A stretch of 28,963 nt of DNA from positions 1 through 28,963 of the IMG/VR virus record IMGVR_UViG_3300009177_000098; one strand, written 5' to 3'. The notes beneath the pieces were generated by a model. The model searched no databases. It saw only the letters and a program-made list of their open reading frames with translations, and was not told the origin of the DNA. The position numbers were made by a program, and so were the translations under genes. Source of the DNA: a virus. Below, piece after piece: positions 22,270-28,256 of this stretch. Numbering within the stretch: position 1 is the first letter of the stretch; each line of letters starts with the position of its first letter.

Positions 22270-22308
22270 GCGGGCGAACGGGCGGACACGTCGCACCTTC
22301 GCCCGCTC
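22268..22308. repeat. 41-bp palindromic element, copy 7
   Basis: Left arm GAGCGGGCGAAC, right arm CTTCGCCCGCTC, inner GCGGA/GTCGC around CAC. TGA at 22267-22269 is the stop of the upstream gene. Ends 20 bases before the ATG of the double-HTH gene. Confidence 0.88.
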
Positions 22309-22327
22309 ATTCTGCTATTCTCGGGCA

Positions 22328-22804
22328 ATGCCCAAAAAACTTGAATTACTCACCAAACAGATCGCGGCCGATCGCCTGGAATTGAGCGTACGTCGGATTA
22401 TCGAACTTTCCGCGGCCGGCGTGTTCACGCGGCATCGGGAGTTTGATCCTGAAACGAAGCGCGAGGCGATCATGTTCGACGCGGCCGAAGTCGAGGCGTA
22501 CCGGCGCAACGCCGCGGCGACGCCGGCGCCAGGTGCGCTCGCCGTCCGGCCGTCGCGGTTGCCGCTCGACGATTACGATATCGACGACGCCGCGGATACG
22601 GGCGCCGGCCGGCTATGGCTCACGCTCGCCGAAGCCGCGGAATATTCCGGCTTGCCGGCGTCAATTCTTCAAGCAATGGTTGAAGTTGGCGAGCTCGCCG
22701 CGCTCGATGTTGGCGTCCGGCCAGGTGGACACTGGCGAGTACGCCGGCTCGACGTGGACGCGATCGAGGGCAAGCGCGCCGGCGCCCGCTCGCCGAGAAT
22801 TTGA
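22328..22804 (+). CDS. Protein with two excisionase/MerR-like HTH domains, 158 aa
   Basis: Residues 6-60 (LLTKQIAADRLELSVRRIIE ... MFDAAEVEAYRR) and 97-150 (LTLAEAAEYSGLPASILQAMVEVGELAALDVG ... WRVRRLDVDAI) each have the 'lt..eaA..l..s...i..l...G.l.......r..r....dve.y' layout of small winged helix-turn-helix (HTH_17) proteins. An acidic linker (LDDYDIDDAADTG) joins them. A tandem pair could bind two half sites; roles could be repressor, excisionase-like factor or replication helper. No ribosome binding site is clear, so the start may be weakly translated. It stands immediately before the hairpin-rich region. Confidence 0.75.
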   Translation: MPKKLELLTKQIAADRLELSVRRIIELSAAGVFTRHREFDPETKREAIMFDAAEVEAYRRNAAATPAPGALAVRPSRLPLDDYDIDDAADTGAGRLWLTLAEAAEYSGLPASILQAMVEVGELAALDVGVRPGGHWRVRRLDVDAIEGKRAGARSPRI

Positions 22805-23265
22805 GCGAGTTTGCCTTTTCTTCGCGATTTCTTCGCGTTGACTTCCACGTGAAATTGGCGATAGCCTTGTCTCGGTTGCATTCTGCTATACCTTGGTCGG
22901 GGCAGGGAAGTGGTTTGCGGGGGGAAATTCCCCGCATCAGTCCACCGGAGACGGACTCCCCGTCGTCTGCAGGTGCGTGCTTTCGGGCTCACACTGTAGG
23001 GGATATTACGGCGCCAACATCGGGCGCCGGCCGGTTGAATCCCGATCGGCGGGCGCCGTCTCGCGTGTAACCGCAATTCCGCCGTAAGCGGCGCCCAACA
23101 TGGGGGTTAACCGAATGTTGGGCTATTGTGATATCGTAATCACGACAAACAAAAGTTTTCGGCAACTTGACAGCCGTTTTCGCCATCTAGACGCGAAAAC
23201 GGCACGATGCGTCCAACATCGTGCCGTCATTGTTGGCCGGGAACGGGAAGATTTGAGGTATTACC
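22805..23265 (+). promoter_or_regulatory. Non-coding, hairpin-rich region upstream of the initiator-like gene
   Basis: No convincing gene in 460 bases. Visible structure: GGGGAAATTCCCC near 22921; AGTCC/GGACT near 22940; GGCGCC-AACATCG-GGCGCC (23010-23028); GCCCAACAT/ATGTTGGGC (23093-23101 and 23115-23123); GTGAT/ATCAC (23128-23143); GCCGTTTTCG/CGAAAACGGC (23173-23203); CGGCACGATG/CATCGTGCCG (23200-23226). The last two share bases and cannot form together. The word CAACAT follows C in three loops or stems (23014, 23096, 23214). TTGACA lies at 23167-23172, without a good -10. Candidate origin or regulatory switch. Confidence 0.5.
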
Positions 23266-24813
23266 GTGCGGCCTGAAACTGCATCGAGTATAACAGACGA
23301 TCGGGCAACTCCCAACAGAAAAGCCGCTTCGCGGAGCGATTTTTCGTCAAATAATTCAACGACTTCTGATAACGAATATTCTGTAATCGGAGCCGAAAGT
23401 GTTATACCGGAGTTACCTTTTGAGGGCGGTTACACGGCGATTGATAAGTGCCACGATAACGCACTCTCGCGCCGTACGGAAGGTATCCAGTACAACTTAG
23501 TAATTTTCATCATTGCCCGCACTACGTCGGCCGCTCGGCGCCCGCGGTTCGCGCAAATCACGATACGCGAGTACCGGCAACGTACGGGCAAATCCGAGCG
23601 GAATATATACCTTGCGCTTCATGAGCTTGAGCGTAAACGTTTGATCGAGCGGGACTCTAGCGGTGCCGTTCGCGCGTGCCCTGAAAACTTCGGCGCGGCG
23701 CCATTGCCGGCCGCGCGCAGATGCCAGAAGATCGCCAAGCAACTCGCGCCGTCATCGGTTGCCGCTCTTAGAGTCGCCGGCGAACGGGCGAGCGAAGCGG
23801 CGGAATCTTCGCACCTTCGCCCGCTCGTTGAGGCGCCGGCCGCGGCGTTACTGCAGTTAACTGCAGGAGGAAATGAGGAAGATATCCTAAGTGAAATTCA
23901 AAAGACGGACGGACAATTACGCGAACTCGGCGAGCGTCGTACCGAAGATCGACCGCATGGCGGCGCAACTCAAGCCGTGGGTGACGTGGGATGTGGCCGG
24001 GAGAATCCGAATCCAACGGAACCAATCGACGGCGTACTTGATAGCGGCGTTGAAAACGGAGCCGGCCGCACGGACGGCGATACAGGGAATATGGATGGGG
24101 GCTTTGTCGTCTTTGATACCGGATCACTTGGAGTCGATCAAGGGCTTTACGTGGTACGCCATAGATTAGCCGCGCGCCTGAAGTTAACTGCAGTCCGGCC
24201 AGGTTGCCGGCCGCGGAACGCGGCGCCCGCACTGCAGTTAACTGCAGTGAAACCTGAAGCAGACTACAGAAAACCTGAAACGTACTGCGCCTGGAATTGG
24301 GTATGTCCTTATCTGTCAACCGATTCGCCGCTCGTAAGCATTGAAACAAGAAACATAGAAGAACCGACGACGACGGGCGCCCGCTCGCCGTTGCCGGCCG
24401 AAACCGAAAACGCGTATTTAGCACGTTTTCTGCAACCTGCTACACGCATCGGCGAAGCGTTGCAAATCGACGATGACGCGGCCGGCCGCATGTGGCGCGA
24501 GTCGATCGCGCGCAATCCCGAGCTCACGCCGCGCGAGTTCGTTATCATCGTTCGGGCGAAGCTCGCCGAGTGGCGCCGCGTGGACGATACGGCGCCTGGT
24601 ATGCGCGTGCGATCGCTTACCGGCTTGCTGGTGCGTTCGATGCCGTCGGCCGTCGTCGGCGCCTTATGGCTTGCGGCGCGCGAGCAAGCGCCGGCCGATC
24701 TTGAGCGGGACTGTTACGCCGCGCGTGAAATACTCGCCTACGCCGACGCGACGCCGCGCGATCGGGCATGGGCTCGCGCGATGCTCGCCGAGCTTGCCGA
24801 ATCCGAAACATAA
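23266..24813 (+). CDS. Replication-initiator-like protein with winged-HTH domain, 515 aa
   Basis: GTG 23266 with GAGG upstream. Residues 70-137 (RTEGIQYNLVIFIIARTTSA ... ITIREYRQRTGKSERNIYLALHELERKRLIERDSSG) form a winged HTH as in phage O-like and plasmid initiators. Residues 174-187 come from palindromic copy 8. The middle (about 195-375) is Gly/Asp/Asn rich with poor codon use and three LxLTA peptides coded by 18-bp palindromes. The C-terminal 140 residues (AYLARFLQPATRIGEALQID ... ARAMLAELAESET) are helical with normal codon use, where a helicase or loader contact would be expected. The lambda O analogy (iterons in mid gene) is inference. Confidence 0.68.
   Translation: MRPETASSITDDRATPNRKAASRSDFSSNNSTTSDNEYSVIGAESVIPELPFEGGYTAIDKCHDNALSRRTEGIQYNLVIFIIARTTSAARRPRFAQITIREYRQRTGKSERNIYLALHELERKRLIERDSSGAVRACPENFGAAPLPAARRCQKIAKQLAPSSVAALRVAGERASEAAESSHLRPLVEAPAAALLQLTAGGNEEDILSEIQKTDGQLRELGERRTEDRPHGGATQAVGDVGCGRENPNPTEPIDGVLDSGVENGAGRTDGDTGNMDGGFVVFDTGSLGVDQGLYVVRHRLAARLKLTAVRPGCRPRNAAPALQLTAVKPEADYRKPETYCAWNWVCPYLSTDSPLVSIETRNIEEPTTTGARSPLPAETENAYLARFLQPATRIGEALQIDDDAAGRMWRESIARNPELTPREFVIIVRAKLAEWRRVDDTAPGMRVRSLTGLLVRSMPSAVVGALWLAAREQAPADLERDCYAAREILAYADATPRDRAWARAMLAELAESET
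23786..23826 (+). repeat. 41-bp palindromic element, copy 8 (inside initiator ORF)
   Basis: Left arm GGGCGAGCGAAG, right arm CTTCGCCCGCTC, inner GCGGA/TTCGC around ATC. Translated as E-R-A-S-E-A-A-E-S-S-H-L-R-P-L. Almost identical to copy 9, including about eight upstream bases (CCGGCGAAC). Confidence 0.9.
23850..23867. repeat. Internal palindrome 1 of the initiator gene
   Basis: CTGCAGTTAACTGCAG (23851-23866) is a perfect 16-bp palindrome. It directly abuts the AGGAGG at 23865-23870 that precedes the nested ORF. Confidence 0.85.
23891..24169 (+). CDS. Nested ORF in another frame of the initiator gene, 92 aa
   Basis: GTG 23891 follows a five-codon ORF (ATG 23873 to TAA 23888-23890) that has AGGAGG two bases upstream of its ATG; TAA and GTG are adjacent, allowing re-initiation. 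The product (KFKRRTDNYANSASVVPKID ... WVTWDVAGRIRIQRNQSTAYLIAALKTEPAAR ... GFTWYAID) looks like a real alpha/beta protein, and its third codon positions are mostly G or C, as in other genes here, whereas the surrounding long frame is atypical in just this stretch. It lies exactly between palindromes 1 and 2. Function unknown. Confidence 0.5.
   Translation: MKFKRRTDNYANSASVVPKIDRMAAQLKPWVTWDVAGRIRIQRNQSTAYLIAALKTEPAARTAIQGIWMGALSSLIPDHLESIKGFTWYAID
24177..24194. repeat. Internal palindrome 2 of the initiator gene (one mismatch pair)
   Basis: CTGAAGTTAACTGCAGT starts at 24178, eight bases after the nested ORF ends. It differs from the perfect palindrome at one base (GAAG for GCAG). Confidence 0.8.
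24231..24248. repeat. Internal palindrome 3 of the initiator gene
   Basis: ACTGCAGTTAACTGCAGT is a perfect 18-bp palindrome, 54 bases after site 2 and in the same coding phase. It is followed by an AT-richer stretch (24249-24360) with two AAACCTGAA words, a possible unwinding region. Confidence 0.87.
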
Positions 24814-25050
24814 ATCCGGTTGTTCGTTTTTGCTCACAATCCGGTAACATCGGGGAAATACCTATACCGTTCACACGGCGAAATGAAGTAGCCTTGTAAC
24901 CGAAACCACACCTATGCAGGAATTGCCCGTCGAGGGGCGATAGGGTGTACGGTTAAGTGCTAACTTTCGGCATTCGGGCGCCTTTTCCCTGTTTTTTTTG
25001 GGTTTTCCCGAATGCTCTCGGCATCGTAAGTCCCGTCGGGAAAATCTGTC
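24814..25050 (+). other. Intergenic region with a large stem-loop
   Basis: No gene is convincing here. GCATTCGGG (24970-24978) pairs with CCCGAATGC (25007-25015) around a 28-base loop containing eight T (24992-24999). The first half is mixed sequence with a GTAACATCGGGG word at 24843 that resembles the CAACATCGGG words upstream of the initiator gene. The region may end the initiator transcript and start the packaging transcript; no clear promoter is seen. Confidence 0.5.
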
Positions 25051-25074
25051 CCTCTTTTCCCTCCCCCAAAGAGG
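25051..25074 (+). promoter_or_regulatory. Hairpin covering the ribosome binding site of the next gene
   Basis: CCTCTTT (25051-25057) pairs with AAAGAGG (25068-25074) around a C-rich loop. AGAGG is the ribosome binding site for ATG 25082, so folding would hide it. Confidence 0.5.
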
Positions 25075-25081
25075 TTTCCGT

Positions 25082-25405
25082 ATGAGAATACCCGTCTTGA
25101 ATCGTGGCGGCGATATGATTTACCGCGTCCACGCCGGCGCAATGGCTCGCATGTTGCTACTCAAACAAGCGAAGTTAAGCGACGACGGCCGATGCCTGCA
25201 GTTGATCGACGTTACCGGCGCCGCGGCCGGCGACGCCGCGGCCGGCCGGACGCATACGAGCCGCGGCGGTTTGCTCGCCGTGATCGGCCGAAGCCAGCAA
25301 TACACGACGGCGAACGGCCGCGGCCAGGTGGACGGCTTCAAGCAGATTTACCCTGAAGACCTAGACATTTTCCGCGCGGCCGTACTGGACTGTATACCCA
25401 CATGA
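25082..25405 (+). CDS. Hypothetical protein upstream of terminase, 107 aa
   Basis: ATG 25082, seven bases after AGAGG. MRIPVLNRGGDMIYRVHAGA, then MARMLLLKQAKLSDDGRCLQLIDV, a Gly/Ala-rich segment (TGAAAGDAAAGRTHTSRGG) and YTTANGRGQVDGFKQIYPEDLDIFRAAVLDC. Strand-rich with no recognised family. Overlaps the next gene by ATGA, so it belongs to the packaging operon. Confidence 0.65.
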   Translation: MRIPVLNRGGDMIYRVHAGAMARMLLLKQAKLSDDGRCLQLIDVTGAAAGDAAAGRTHTSRGGLLAVIGRSQQYTTANGRGQVDGFKQIYPEDLDIFRAAVLDCIPT

Positions 25406-25596
25406 CGATAGGCGAGCTCAAAAAAGCGATCGCATCGCTTGACAATTCCCTGGAGATTGAAATAATCGTGCCGTATGAAGACGGCGACGGCGACGAAGTC
25501 GAGCGTAGTTACGATCTCGCCGCGGTTGGAGCCGTCATGGATCACGATACGGCGGGAGAATATGCGCGCTTCGAGTGCGTCGGCGTGCTTGAGTAG
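25402..25596 (+). CDS. Small acidic protein, 64 aa
   Basis: MTIGELKKAIASLDNSLEIE, IIVPYEDGDGDEVERSYDL, then AVGAVMDHDTAGEYARFECVGVLE. 'Mt.gEL...l..l....ev.i...d.g......y.l..v' is a common small phage/bacterial protein type of unknown role. It overlaps TerL by 35 bases, which couples their translation. Confidence 0.72.
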   Translation: MTIGELKKAIASLDNSLEIEIIVPYEDGDGDEVERSYDLAAVGAVMDHDTAGEYARFECVGVLE

Positions 25597-26899
25597 CGGC
25601 GCAACGCCGATCAATTTTAACCGGCTACCGGCCGGCGTCACGGCCGAGGAAATCGCGGCGACGGCCGCGAGCTTGAGCGAATCGGAAATCCGCGATTTGC
25701 TCTATTGTTGGGAGCTTTGGAGCCGGACCGAGCAGGAATGGCCGGCCGGCGATTGGCGGTTGTGGCTTATCATGGCCGGCCGCGGCTACGGCAAGACGCG
25801 AACGGGCGCCGAGACGGTCCGCCAGGTGGTGAATCAGGCGCCGCGGCAACGCATCGCGCTTATCGGGCCGACGGCCGGCGACTGCAGAGAGGTCATGGTA
25901 GAGGGCGAAAGCGGGCTCTTATCGGTGTTTCCACCGGCGCAACGGCCGATCTATGAGCCGTCAAAGCGGCGCGTGACGTTCCATAACGGCTCGCGGGCGT
26001 TTCTGTACTCGGCAGAGGAGCCGGAACGCTTGCGCGGTCCGCAACACCACTTCGCCTGGTGCGATGAAATCGCGGCGTACGCCAAGCTCAAAGACCTTTG
26101 GAGCAACCTGCAATTCGGGCTTCGGCTCGGCGATGATCCGCGCACACTCGCGACGACGACGCCGAAGCCGATCAAGTTTTTGAAAGACTTGCTCGCCGAC
26201 GATGGAACGATCGTTACGCGCGGTTCGACGTTCGACAATCGGGCGAACTTGCCGGCGTCGCAACTCGCCGAGTTTGAGCGGGTTTACGGCGGTACGCGCA
26301 TCGGCCGGCAAGAGCTCGGCGGCGAGCTCTTGGAAGAATCCGAGGGCGCGCTATGGTCACGCGAGACGATCGAGAAAAACCGCGTGCGCTCGGCGCCCGA
26401 GCTCGTGCGAATCGTGATTGCGATTGATCCGGCGACGACTTCGGGCGAAGATTCCGACGATACGGGGCTCGACGCGTTCGGCATCGACGCCGACGGCGAG
26501 GGGTATGTACTCGCCGATGACACTTGCCACCTTGGGCCGGCAGGTTGGGCGGCGCGCGCCGTGATGCTATTCGATCGGTTTGAAGCCGATAAAGTCATCG
26601 GCGAAGCCAACAACGGCGGCGATATGGTAGAGCAAACCATACGAACCGAGCGGCGCAATATCCCGTACGAAAAGGTTCACGCGAGCCGCGGCAAAGTGGC
26701 GCGCGCCGAGCCGATCGCGGCGCTATACGAGCAAGGGAAAATTCACCACGTCGGCGCGATGCCGGCGCTTGAGGATGAAATGGCGAATTTCGTACCGGGA
26801 CAGATGAAGAAATCGCCGAACCGCGTGGACGCGCTCGTTTGGGGTGCGTCGTATCTGATGCTCAAGCCGGCGCGCGTCGGCCGCGTGTTGAGTTTATGA
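25562..26899 (+). CDS. terL: Terminase large subunit
   Basis: 445 aa; start ATG 25562 chosen because GGGAGA stands just upstream, although the frame opens earlier. The packaging motor: Walker A GRGYGKTRT (73-81), Walker B FAWCDE (164-169, D168/E169), coupling motif TTTPKP (198-203). Nuclease domain: D289 in IAIDPATTS, E348 in IGEANNGG, D423 in SPNRVDALVWG, the three acidic residues expected of the RNase H-like fold. The sequence resembles HK97/GTA-type terminases (Terminase_6 family). It cuts and translocates genome DNA into the prohead through the portal. All key residues are present. Confidence 0.95.
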   Translation: MRASSASACLSSGATPINFNRLPAGVTAEEIAATAASLSESEIRDLLYCWELWSRTEQEWPAGDWRLWLIMAGRGYGKTRTGAETVRQVVNQAPRQRIALIGPTAGDCREVMVEGESGLLSVFPPAQRPIYEPSKRRVTFHNGSRAFLYSAEEPERLRGPQHHFAWCDEIAAYAKLKDLWSNLQFGLRLGDDPRTLATTTPKPIKFLKDLLADDGTIVTRGSTFDNRANLPASQLAEFERVYGGTRIGRQELGGELLEESEGALWSRETIEKNRVRSAPELVRIVIAIDPATTSGEDSDDTGLDAFGIDADGEGYVLADDTCHLGPAGWAARAVMLFDRFEADKVIGEANNGGDMVEQTIRTERRNIPYEKVHASRGKVARAEPIAALYEQGKIHHVGAMPALEDEMANFVPGQMKKSPNRVDALVWGASYLMLKPARVGRVLSL

Positions 26900-27309
26900 C
26901 GCGTTTTCAGGCGTACGCATTGGCGCATCCGTTGGCGCGAGCGGCCGGCAGTAGTTCGGCCGAATACCGGCTAATTCAGATTCCGTGGTCGATTATTCTA
27001 ACGGTCAACAAATGACTCACGGTCAATTCTGGGCGTCCAGTTTGGCACGCCTCATTAGCGCGATGGTCCGGCAAGCTGGTAACGACGGACCGATGGGGCG
27101 CCGGCGTGATGAACGCCGCGCGCCGGCTCGCCGAGTCGGTTCTAAACGGCGTCGGTACGGGCGAATCGGTCGAATTGCTCAAGCCGGTTTGTTTGCACGT
27201 TCGGCGCGCGCTATCGGCCGACGAAATCGCGACGCTCACGCCGGAATGGTTGGCGATACCGGCGCGCGACGAATTTACCGCTGATGGAGCGATCGAATCG
27301 AGATTATGA
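26896..27309 (+). pseudogene. ORF interrupted by an in-frame TGA (137 codons)
   Basis: ATG 26896 overlaps the TerL stop (ATGA). Codons 1-39 give MTRFQAYALAHPLARAAGSS ... QIPWSIILTVNK, then TGA (27013-27015), then in the same frame LTVNSGRPVWHASLARWSGK ... VTTDRWGAGVMNAARRLAES ... GTGESVELLKPVCLHVRRALS ... EWLAIPARDEF, which is protein-like throughout. No ATG, GTG or TTG follows the TGA until GTG 27106, which would lose the conserved-looking WHASLARWSGKL part. So the gene is either broken by a nonsense change, read through (the stop is followed by C), or restarted at 27106 (67 aa). LTVN is repeated on both sides of the stop. Confidence 0.5.
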
Positions 27310-27316
27310 CCGATCG

Positions 27317-27371
27317 CCCGCGGGACAACGGTTTAGTTGTTGTAGACGACTAAGCGAAGGAAACCGCGGGC
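27317..27371 (+). other. Nested stem-loop sharing words with the early leaders
   Basis: CCCGCGG (near 27318) and CCGCGGG (near 27364) form an outer stem; TTAGTTGT / ACGACTAA form an inner one with loop TGTAG. The words GTAGACGAC and GCGAAGGAAA also occur in leaders P1-P3. No promoter or full gene is visible between 27310 and 27505; the rest of that gap shows nothing else clear. Confidence 0.4.
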
Positions 27372-27505
27372 GCCGGCCGGCTTTGAGTTTATCACGGTGT
27401 TAGCTGGAAATCGCCGGCTTTGTCCACCGGCGAAGGGCGTTCGACGGCAAATATACCGGGGGGTATGGAGCGATCGGGCGCCCGCTCGTTTTCGATGGGG
27501 GAAAG

Positions 27506-27640
27506 ATGATTACCGTACGGTTGTTGTTGCTGGTGCTCGCGTTTATTTCGCTCGTGCTCGCCGCGTTCGGCGTCGCGTCGCGGTTGAATTTGATTGCCGT
27601 CGGGCTCGCGCTTTGGGTGCTCGCGGTACTTATCGGATGA
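27506..27640 (+). CDS. Small membrane protein, 44 aa
   Basis: GGGGGAAAG stands just before ATG 27506. Two hydrophobic helices, residues 4-22 (VRLLLLVLAFISLVLAAFG) and 28-43 (NLIAVGLALWVLAVLI), joined by VASRL. This two-helix 'L..vLA...f.laafgv....vnLialGLAlwvLa.ll' pattern is common in small phage-encoded membrane peptides. Too small for the ordinary cut-offs but strongly protein-like. Could be a holin-like or superinfection protein; unproven. Confidence 0.72.
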   Translation: MITVRLLLLVLAFISLVLAAFGVASRLNLIAVGLALWVLAVLIG

Positions 27641-27650
27641 ACCGGCGAAC

Positions 27651-27691
27651 GGGCGAGCGAAGCGGCGGAATCTCCGCACCTTCGCCCGCTC
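27651..27691. repeat. 41-bp palindromic element, copy 9
   Basis: Left arm GGGCGAGCGAAG, right arm CTTCGCCCGCTC, inner GCGGA/TCCGC around ATC. It lies between two convergent gene ends; the minus-strand stop TGA (complement of 27690-27692) uses its last bases. Confidence 0.92.
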
Positions 27692-28178
27692 AATTCTCAC
27701 ACGCCGACTGGAACCGCGGGAAGTCGCGCGCCGCGGCTTGCACGATCTCGTTAAGCGCCTGCAAGAGCTCGGCGGCGCCGTCGAATGTGACGACAAGCCG
27801 GCCGGCTTCAAGCGTGATGTTCGCCGGCAAGTCGGCGAACGCTTCGGACCGAGCGGGCGGTACGGCGATCGAGCGGGCGGCGAGCTCGCGGCCGGCCGCG
27901 GCCAGGTGGACGCCGACGCGCTCGACGCGGCGGGCTTCATACTCGAAATCGTCGGTACGGGCGATCTTGCGAACCCATGCGAGGGCTTGCCGGCGTACGA
28001 CAACATGCGAGGCGCCGGCTTTACAGGCGCCAATTCGTCGCATGAGCCGGCCGGCTTCGGTTTGGCTCACATGGAATATTTGCTCGATCGCGCGCCGGTC
28101 TAAGAACGGCTCGGCGATCGCCGATAAATTGCGCTCGATCGTCGGAAAGTTGCGGAACCAATGGGGTTTTCGGGGCAT
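27690..28178 (-). CDS. Putative HTH protein, 162 aa
   Basis: Minus strand. MPRKPHWFRNFPTIERNLSA, then FLDRRAIEQIFHVSQTEAGRLMRRIGACKAGASHVVVRRQALAWVRK, where residues about 28-65 look like a helix-turn-helix followed by a short beta hairpin. The C-terminal half (VGVHLAAAGRELAARSIAVP ... ITLEAGRLVVTFDGAAELLQALNEIVQAA) is alpha/beta. Similar proteins occur, as far as I recall, in GC-rich soil bacteria; this is weak host evidence. It opposes the packaging genes and may regulate them. The stop lies in palindromic copy 9. Confidence 0.68.
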   Translation of the reverse strand: MPRKPHWFRNFPTIERNLSAIAEPFLDRRAIEQIFHVSQTEAGRLMRRIGACKAGASHVVVRRQALAWVRKIARTDDFEYEARRVERVGVHLAAAGRELAARSIAVPPARSEAFADLPANITLEAGRLVVTFDGAAELLQALNEIVQAAARDFPRFQSACEN

Positions 28179-28256
28179 CGGCGGTACTCGGTTATTCTAC
28201 TGCGTTTCGGTGAGCTCTAACCAAGTTTACTTATCGTCCCTTATCGGAAACGGGCT

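Noticed and set aside
22169-22327. Longer start for the double-HTH protein (211 aa form)
   Set aside because: The extension is the overlapping end of the previous gene and the palindromic element read in a poor frame; ATG 22328 begins the recognisable domain.
23091-23226. Intrinsic terminators in the hairpin cluster
   Set aside because: None of the stems is followed by a T tract, and several overlap, so a simple terminator role is unlikely.
25475-25561. Longer start for TerL
   Set aside because: The extension lies wholly within the 25402-25596 gene and lacks family-like sequence; ATG 25562 has a good ribosome binding site.
26985-27284. Plus-strand 99-aa ORF downstream of TerL
   Set aside because: Arg-rich frame; the alternative frame interrupted by one TGA is far more protein-like.
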